Shown here in pieces: positions 58,621 to 64,000 of a DNA stretch of 64,000 nucleotides. The notes beneath the pieces are model-generated. The model saw only the letters and a program-made list of their open reading frames with translations. It ran no database searches and was not told the origin of the DNA. How positions within the stretch are numbered: position 1 is the stretch's first letter; each line of letters begins with the position of its first letter. Source of the DNA: Pandoraea commovens (GTDB lineage: Bacteria > Pseudomonadota > Gammaproteobacteria > Burkholderiales > Burkholderiaceae); the NCBI RefSeq assembly GCF_902459615.1, contig NZ_CABPSA010000005.1, positions 62,001 to 126,000 of the forward strand, read 5' to 3'. A program made the position numbers and the translations under genes.

Positions 58621-60726
58621 ATGTCCCGCCGCATTCTCGTCACATCCGCACTGCCGTACGCCAATGGCCAGATTCACATCGGTCACCTGGTGGAATACAT
58701 CCAGACCGATATCTGGGTACGGTTCATGCGAATGCAGGGCCATGAGGTCTACTACGTTGGCGCGGACGATACGCACGGCACGCCGGTCATGCTGCGCGCC
58801 GAGAAGGAAGGCCTCACGCCCAAGCAACTGATCGAGCGCGTGTGGACGGAACACAAGCGCGACTTCGACAGCTTCAACATTTCGTTCGACAACTACTATT
58901 CGACGGACTCTGAAGAGAACCGCGAATTGTCCGAGAACGTCTATCTGGCCCTGAAGGAACAGGGCCTGATCGAGGCGCGCGATATCGAACAGGCCTACGA
59001 CCCGGTCAAGGAGATGTTCCTGCCGGACCGCTTCATCAAGGGCGAATGCCCGAAGTGCGGCGCGAAGGATCAGTACGGCGATTCGTGCGAAGTCTGCGGC
59101 TCGACCTACGCGCCGACCGACCTGCTCAATCCGTACTCGGTCGTCTCGGGTGCCACGCCGATTCGCAAGACGTCGACGCACTACTTCTTCAAGCTCTCGG
59201 ACAAGCGCTGCGAGCAGTTCCTGCGCAAGTGGGTATCGGGCCTCGCCCAGCCCGAAGCCGCGAACAAGATGAAGGAATGGCTCGGTGAAGATGGCGAATC
59301 GACGCTCGCCGACTGGGACATCTCGCGCGATGCGCCCTATTTCGGCTTCGAGATTCCGGGCGCGCCGGGCAAGTATTTCTATGTGTGGCTCGACGCGCCG
59401 GTCGGCTACTACGCCAGCTTCAAGAACCTGTGCGCCAAGCGCGGTCTGAACTTCGACGAATGGGTCAAGCCCGGTTCCACGACCGAGCAGTACCACTTCA
59501 TCGGCAAGGACATCATGTACTTCCACACGCTGTTCTGGCCGGCGATGCTCGAATTCTCGGGCCATCGCACGCCGACCAACGTGTACGCCCACGGCTTCCT
59601 GACCGTGGACGGCCAGAAGATGTCGAAGTCGCGCGGCACGTTCATCACGGCCCAGAGCTTCATCGACACCGGGCTGAATCCGGAATGGCTGCGTTATTAC
59701 ATCGGCGCCAAGCTCGGCAACACGATGGAAGACCTCGACCTGAACCTCGATGACTTCATCGCCCGGGTGAACAGCGATCTGGTCGGCAAGTATGTAAACA
59801 TCGCCAGCCGTGCCGCCGGCTTCCTGATCAAGCGTTTCGACGGCCGTGTCTCGGCGGACGCCATGAACGCGCCGTTGCTCGCACAAGTGCGCGCCGCTGC
59901 CCCGCAGATCGCCGCGTATTACGAAGGTCGCGAGTTCGGCAAGGCGCTGCGTCTGGTGATGGAACAGGCCGACGCGATTAACGGTTACGTCGATACGGTC
60001 AAGCCGTGGGATCTGGCGAAGGACCCGGCACAGGCTGCGGCGCTGCACGAGGCTTGCTCGGTGTGTCTGGAAGCGTTCCGCTTGCTGACGCTGTACCTCA
60101 AGCCGGTGCTGCCGACGACGTCGCAGGCGGTGGAGCAGTTCCTGAACATCGCCCCGCAGACGTGGCAGGACGTGAACCGTCCGCTTACCGCCGATGCCGC
60201 CATCAACGCGTACAAGCATCTGATGACGCGCGTCGAAGGCAAGCAGGTCGAAGCGCTGCTCGCCGCCAACCGCGACTCGCTGCAAGCGACGGCTCCGGTG
60301 GCCGACGCCGCCGCAGCGAAGGGCAAGGACAAGGCGGCCAAGTCCGAAAAAGTCGAGAAAGCGGCAGAGAAGACTGACGACGGAATCATCACCATCGACG
60401 ACTTCGCCAAGATCGATCTGCGTATTGCGCGCATCGTCGATTGCAAGGCTGTCGAAGGTTCGGACAAGCTGCTGCAACTCACGCTCGACGTGGGCGAAGC
60501 GCAAACGCGCAACGTCTTCTCCGGCATCAAGTCGGCGTATCCGCAGCCCGAAGTGCTCGTGGGCAAGCTGACCGTGATGGTCGCGAACCTCGCACCGCGC
60601 AAGATGAAGTTCGGTCTGTCGGAGGGCATGGTGCTCGCCGCTTCGGCCGCCGACGAGAAGGCAGAGCCGGGCATCTACATTCTTGAGCCGCACAACGGCG
60701 CGAAGCCCGGCATGCGCGTGAAGTAA
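58621..60726 (+). CDS. metG: methionyl-tRNA synthetase
   Basis: 701 residues from ATG 58621 ([16 protein letters not shown]). Class I enzyme: HIGH-type HIGHLVEY near the N-terminus, zinc knuckle with [18 protein letters not shown] (four cysteines), and KMSKSRGT as the KMSKS loop. The C-terminal part after an Ala/Lys-rich linker is an EMAP/Trbp111 tRNA-binding domain ([20 protein letters not shown]). It charges initiator and elongator tRNA-Met. Confidence 0.97.
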   Translation: MSRRILVTSALPYANGQIHIGHLVEYIQTDIWVRFMRMQGHEVYYVGADDTHGTPVMLRAEKEGLTPKQLIERVWTEHKRDFDSFNISFDNYYSTDSEENRELSENVYLALKEQGLIEARDIEQAYDPVKEMFLPDRFIKGECPKCGAKDQYGDSCEVCGSTYAPTDLLNPYSVVSGATPIRKTSTHYFFKLSDKRCEQFLRKWVSGLAQPEAANKMKEWLGEDGESTLADWDISRDAPYFGFEIPGAPGKYFYVWLDAPVGYYASFKNLCAKRGLNFDEWVKPGSTTEQYHFIGKDIMYFHTLFWPAMLEFSGHRTPTNVYAHGFLTVDGQKMSKSRGTFITAQSFIDTGLNPEWLRYYIGAKLGNTMEDLDLNLDDFIARVNSDLVGKYVNIASRAAGFLIKRFDGRVSADAMNAPLLAQVRAAAPQIAAYYEGREFGKALRLVMEQADAINGYVDTVKPWDLAKDPAQAAALHEACSVCLEAFRLLTLYLKPVLPTTSQAVEQFLNIAPQTWQDVNRPLTADAAINAYKHLMTRVEGKQVEALLAANRDSLQATAPVADAAAAKGKDKAAKSEKVEKAAEKTDDGIITIDDFAKIDLRIARIVDCKAVEGSDKLLQLTLDVGEAQTRNVFSGIKSAYPQPEVLVGKLTVMVANLAPRKMKFGLSEGMVLAASAADEKAEPGIYILEPHNGAKPGMRVK

Positions 60727-60746
60727 AACGCGCAGTCCCGAAAGCG

Positions 60747-60785
60747 AAACACCCCGAGCGCCGGCGATCCGGCCTCGGGGTGTTT
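60747..60785 (+). terminator. metG terminator, probably bidirectional
   Basis: AAACACCCCGAG and CTCGGGGTGTTT form a 12-bp outer stem, with an inner GCCGG/CCGGC stem and loop CGAT. TTTTGTTTTT follows on the plus strand. It lies between convergent metG and the Lrp-type gene. Confidence 0.9.
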
Positions 60786-60810
60786 TGTTTTTGAGTGTCG
60801 GCGGAGTTGC

Positions 60811-61272
60811 TTACCGCAAGTGGTCCACCGGCAAGGCCGTGGTGAACTTCACCGTTTCCATCGAAAAGCTGGCGCTGATGTCCTGAAGATCGGCCACGCG
60901 GATGAGCTTTTTGTAGAAACGGTCGTAGGCCGCAATGTCGGGCAAGTAGACCTTGAGCAGATAGTCGATCTCGCCCGCCATGCGATGAATTTCGACGATT
61001 TCGGGCAATTCCCGCGCCCCCGCGACGAAACGAACCATCCAGTCCTCGCTGTGCGTTGCCGCCTTGATGAAGACGAACGCCGTGACGCGCAGGTCGAGTT
61101 GCTGCGGATCGCACAGCGTCACCTGTCCGGTGATCACGCCGCTTTCGCGCAGACGCTGCACGCGCCGCCAGCAGGGCGTAGGCGACAGATGCACCGCTTC
61201 GGCCAGTTCACCGAGTGAGCGCGAGGCATCGGATTGCAGATTTTCGAGAATTGCGAGATCGGTTTTATCCAC
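60811..61272 (-). CDS. Lrp/AsnC-family transcriptional regulator
   Basis: 153 residues. N-terminal helix-turn-helix (ILENLQSDASRSLGELAEAV, LSPTPCWRRVQRLRESGVIT) and C-terminal RAM effector domain with LPEIVEIHRMAGEIDYLLKV. Such regulators respond to amino acids and often control the neighbouring gene and themselves. It diverges from the small DUF6356-like gene; an inverted repeat lies between the starts. Confidence 0.93.
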   Translation of the reverse strand: MDKTDLAILENLQSDASRSLGELAEAVHLSPTPCWRRVQRLRESGVITGQVTLCDPQQLDLRVTAFVFIKAATHSEDWMVRFVAGARELPEIVEIHRMAGEIDYLLKVYLPDIAAYDRFYKKLIRVADLQDISASFSMETVKFTTALPVDHLR

Positions 61273-61295
61273 AATGACACCCGGGAGGAAAATTT

Positions 61296-61331
61296 TTCCA
61301 AATCCTACCCCATTTGAAGGAAGATTTGGAA
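61296..61331. promoter_or_regulatory. candidate Lrp-type operator
   Basis: TTCCAAATC (61296 to 61304) and GATTTGGAA (61323 to 61331) form a perfect 9-bp inverted repeat with 18 bp between, in the 116-bp region between the divergent starts at 61272 and 61389. AT-rich flanks fit Lrp/AsnC sites. Confidence 0.5.
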
Positions 61332-61388
61332 GCCTTTACCCGGTGACGGCAAGTAGACTTCAGAAACATTCTGAAAAAAACGCTCGCC

Positions 61389-61631
61389 ATGAAAATCTTC
61401 ACTCAACATCCCGCCTCGGTCGGCGAAAACTATCTCCAGCACATGGGGACGTCGTTGTCATTCGCCCTCCCCCTGCTCGGCGCATGCCTTGCGTGTCTCG
61501 TCCATGCGGTACTGCCGTTCATGTTCGAGAAGACCGGTAGCCGGATCATCACGCGGCTGCACGACCGGATGGTGACGCATCGCGACCGCCGCGCGGGTCA
61601 TCAGACGCAATCGCCGCACGCCACCCAGTAA
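61389..61631 (+). CDS. small DUF6356-like membrane protein
   Basis: 80 residues. FTQHPASVGENYLQHM at the N-terminus, one hydrophobic segment (SLSFALPLLGACLACLVHAV) and a basic tail ending with His, Gln and Ser residues. The opening motif is typical of the DUF6356 family of unknown function. It diverges from the Lrp-type regulator, which may control it. Confidence 0.75.
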   Translation: MKIFTQHPASVGENYLQHMGTSLSFALPLLGACLACLVHAVLPFMFEKTGSRIITRLHDRMVTHRDRRAGHQTQSPHATQ

Positions 61632-61641
61632 CACTGAACCG

Positions 61642-62253
61642 TCACGGTCGCTCCGACGCCGGATCCGGCGAGCGCGACGTCACCGTGACGCGGCCATCCG
61701 GGCCGAAATGGGCGTTGAACATGCCTGGCGTGTTCACGCCGTCCTCAAGCCAGCGCCAACTCCACACCGTCTCCTTCTTCAGACGATATTCCGCGACCGT
61801 GGTCGGCTTGCCGAGCAGACGCCGCACGTCGTCCTGCGACATACCCGGCTGCACCTGCTGGAAGTTCTCCGCCGAGAGCGCCTGCGTCACGCTGCGCAGC
61901 TTGCCGTCGGCGGCGATGTCGACCATATAGGTCCGCAACCCGCCCGGTGAACGCGGATATTCGAGACGGCGCGAGCCGTCGTCGTTCTCCCATACGATCT
62001 CGGGCTTGCCCATCTGATCGCGCACCTGCGCCTCGGTCGTGACGCCCGGTTTGAGGTCGCGCAGCATCAGATCGTCCGGCTTGACGGCGTTGAACGTGTC
62101 CTGCGCCTTTTCACGCACCTTGTCGATTTGCTGCTGATCACAGCCGAACAGTCCCAACAGACTCGCAAGCAATCCCATAGCGACTCCCCAACGAAGGCCC
62201 CGGCGCACACCTGATTCGCGCGCCCCAAGTTCGAAATCGAGCGACGTTTTCAT
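61642..62253 (-). CDS. BamE/SmpA-OmlA domain lipoprotein-like protein
   Basis: 203 residues from ATG 62253, with a strong GGAGGG site. The N-terminus has a hydrophobic segment and a lipobox-like LLGLFGC (Cys38 region), preceded by an unusually long charged leader. Two BamE-like repeats follow: LKPGVTTEAQVRDQMGKPEI and VQPGMSQDDVRRLLGKPTTV, each with the PGM(S/T)xxxVxxLLGKP pattern. Double-repeat proteins of this kind are outer-membrane assembly accessories by similarity; role here inferred. It follows tamB by 65 bp in the same direction. Confidence 0.85.
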   Translation of the reverse strand: MKTSLDFELGARESGVRRGLRWGVAMGLLASLLGLFGCDQQQIDKVREKAQDTFNAVKPDDLMLRDLKPGVTTEAQVRDQMGKPEIVWENDDGSRRLEYPRSPGGLRTYMVDIAADGKLRSVTQALSAENFQQVQPGMSQDDVRRLLGKPTTVAEYRLKKETVWSWRWLEDGVNTPGMFNAHFGPDGRVTVTSRSPDPASERP

Positions 62254-62318
62254 CGTTACCCTCCTCTGACTATTTGCCGGTCGTACATCCACTGCGCCGA
62301 TGCAAAGACATCACTGCA

Positions 62319-64000
62319 TCAGTCAAAGCGCCGGTTGAACAACACATCGAAGCCGGACAGCGAACCGGTGCGCAGCGCCAGTTGCCAGCGGCGCGATATC
62401 TGCCACGTGATTTTCACGATACTCGCTGCACTCGTCAGACTTTGCTCGTATCCCAACGAGAAGTTGTCCGAGATCGCCTTGCCGAGCTTGACCACCTGCT
62501 CGTCATCGGCCAAGCCGGAATCGCTGGTGCCGATGCTGAACTCGTCGATCCCCAGATCCTTGATGATGCGCTTGCCACCCGAGGCACCGAGCAACGCCGT
62601 GGCTGCACCCGCCATCGCCTGACGCTGGCCGAGACCCGCACCATCCGGACCATGCCCGAACATCAGCCACGACAGCTTCTCTTCGTCGGAGACGTTCGGC
62701 TCGGAGACGAGCGTCACACGCGGCTGGCGCACCGTGCCCGTCACCAGCACCCCGGCAGCAACTTCCTGATTGCGACGCATCGCCTGAATGTAGATGTTCG
62801 GGTTGCCCAGCGGGCCGACGAAGTTGATTTCCCCGCGCTCGATGGCGAGCTTGCGGTCAAACGCTTCGTACGTGCCTTCCGCCACCGTGATCGTGCCGGT
62901 GCCGCGCATCGGTGTGAGCGGATCGCTTTGCACACGCATACTGCCGCGCAGCAACAGGTCTGCACCTGCGCCCACGAAGCGGAAATCGCGGCCCAGATTC
63001 ACTTCGACGTTGATGTGCGGCGAGAACCGGCTGGCGGGCTTCTCGCTGATGCGCGCCGCTTCCTCCTTCGGATCGAGCGGCTTGGCCCGTGCCTGAGCGC
63101 CGCCACGCACCACCACGACGTCGTCGCCCAGCTTCGGCGCGGTCGTGGGCGGCAACGCGAAGCGCGCGCGATCCACGGTGAAGCTGCCGTTCACGGCGAT
63201 CGCTTCGCCACTGCCCGTGGCCTTGGCCTCGCCCGTGAGCGACAACTGACGATCAGGTGCGGCGAAGAGCTGCAACTTGTCTGCGGCGAGCGTGATCGCG
63301 AGCGTCGGCTCAGGTGTGTCGAGACGGATATTGCCCGTTGCACGCGCCGTGCCACCGCCACCGCCGGTCACGACCACGTCGCGCAGCACGATCTCGGTCG
63401 GTGTGAGCGCGATGCGCATCCTGCCGTCCTTCACGCTCACGCCCGTGTCGAACATCTGCGCTGAAAGATCGTCGGCCGTCAGCTCCCCGGTCGGACGCGG
63501 CTTTGCTACCGTGCCCGCCAGTGCCACCTGCAAGTTGGCGCGGCCCTTGAAGGCGAACTGTGCTCCGGCGAGGTCTTCGAACTTCGAGAGGTTCGGAATC
63601 GCGACGGCGATGCGACCGGTGAGCGGCGCGTCGTCGGGTACTTCCGGAATACCGCCCTGCACGCGCAGCCCGGTTTGCACGTCAGCGTCGACCGTGCCGA
63701 CCAGCGAGGACACGGCCTTGAGCGTCGTGTGCGCCGTCTGGCCCGACAGATCGATACGAGTACGCAGCTCCGAGATGCCGAGCGGCACGCGTGCCCCTAC
63801 GCCGCCCTTCTCCGCGCTCAGACCGGGAATGCCAGTGATCGTCACCTTGACGTGATCGTTCATGCCGCCGCGACGCAGCGTGACGTCACCACTGCGACGC
63901 ACGATTTCCACGAACCCGTCCGCGCGCTGACCGGCGCTCACGTTCCACTTGCCGTCGAGCACGAGGTCGCTGGCAATCGGCGGCACCTCGCCGGTGAACG
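62319..64000 (-). CDS. tamB: TamB, translocation and assembly module subunit (C-terminal part)
   Basis: Partial gene: the frame is open to the right edge, and the first complete codon on this side is at 63998, so only about 560 C-terminal residues are here. The DUF490/TamB domain is clear: repeated beta-strand texture, GTITVAEGTYEAFDRKLAIE, a conserved motif NPNIYIQAMRRNQEV and the C-terminal aromatic tail GSLSGFDVLFNRRFD. TamB bridges inner and outer membranes and carries lipid or assists outer-membrane protein assembly. tamA is expected beyond the edge. Confidence 0.92.
   Translation of the reverse strand, partial: FTGEVPPIASDLVLDGKWNVSAGQRADGFVEIVRRSGDVTLRRGGMNDHVKVTITGIPGLSAEKGGVGARVPLGISELRTRIDLSGQTAHTTLKAVSSLVGTVDADVQTGLRVQGGIPEVPDDAPLTGRIAVAIPNLSKFEDLAGAQFAFKGRANLQVALAGTVAKPRPTGELTADDLSAQMFDTGVSVKDGRMRIALTPTEIVLRDVVVTGGGGGTARATGNIRLDTPEPTLAITLAADKLQLFAAPDRQLSLTGEAKATGSGEAIAVNGSFTVDRARFALPPTTAPKLGDDVVVVRGGAQARAKPLDPKEEAARISEKPASRFSPHINVEVNLGRDFRFVGAGADLLLRGSMRVQSDPLTPMRGTGTITVAEGTYEAFDRKLAIERGEINFVGPLGNPNIYIQAMRRNQEVAAGVLVTGTVRQPRVTLVSEPNVSDEEKLSWLMFGHGPDGAGLGQRQAMAGAATALLGASGGKRIIKDLGIDEFSIGTSDSGLADDEQVVKLGKAISDNFSLGYEQSLTSAASIVKITWQISRRWQLALRTGSLSGFDVLFNRRFD

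Noticed and set aside
58612-60693. 693-codon open frame antisense to metG
   Set aside because: Fully overlaps metG, which has all class I synthetase motifs.

Overview
The window reads as a chromosomal segment of a high-GC betaproteobacterium of the order Burkholderiales, most like Burkholderiaceae and possibly Pandoraea. That placement is an inference from gene order (ftsK-lolA-rarA-serS; hemC-hemD-hemX-hemY divergent from ppc; decarboxylase-dcd next to apbC and metG) and from protein style. No 16S gene is present. Almost all DNA right of about 9.9 kb is GC-rich core sequence. The first 9.9 kb is more AT-rich and looks like an accessory island.

1 to 9.9 kb (accessory): a secreted trypsin-like protease with a C-terminal chitin-binding-type module; a short frameshifted gene; a gene-poor stretch with short repeats; an AlpA-type excisionase/regulator followed by a gene II/X-type phage or plasmid replication initiator; then a minus-strand cluster (secreted protein, LprI-like protein, membrane protein, Mesh1-type small alarmone hydrolase) divergent from an XRE regulator with a palindromic operator between them. 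The segment ends at the 3' end of a tRNA-Ser(CGA) gene, the usual insertion side for genomic islands. No integrase is in the window. The AlpA/replication segment carries twelve copies of GAATTC in 2.6 kb, far above the rest of the window.

10 to 24 kb (core): ftsK-lolA-rarA-serS-tRNA-Ser on the minus strand, trxB divergent from ftsK with a strong leader hairpin, then a Smr-domain protein, a TRIC-like channel, glnB (PII), glutamine-dependent nadE, a FemAB/GNAT-like protein and ppa.

24 to 37 kb (catabolic cluster): an FMN alpha-hydroxy-acid dehydrogenase, an IclR regulator, a DapA-family lyase, a three-gene ABC uptake system with a fused permease, an FAD-linked D-2-hydroxy-acid dehydrogenase, an aldehyde dehydrogenase, an SDR dehydrogenase and an ACS-type MFS carrier. 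A shared AATTGCA[A/T]T motif lies in both divergent promoter regions and suggests common control by the IclR protein. The substrate is not evident. A DHA2 drug exporter follows.

38.7 to 41.5 kb: two adjacent proteins I do not recognise, with Ser/Thr/Pro-rich N-termini and helical bodies. The second is AT-richer than its surroundings.

41.5 to 64 kb (core): hemY-hemX-hemD-hemC (minus) and ppc (plus), an exported chorismate mutase, argH, gltS, an Orn/Lys/Arg decarboxylase, dcd, apbC/mrp, an OmpA-family lipoprotein, a possible intergenic small RNA, metG, an Lrp/AsnC regulator, a DUF6356-like small protein, a BamE-like lipoprotein, and the 3' end of tamB running off the right edge.
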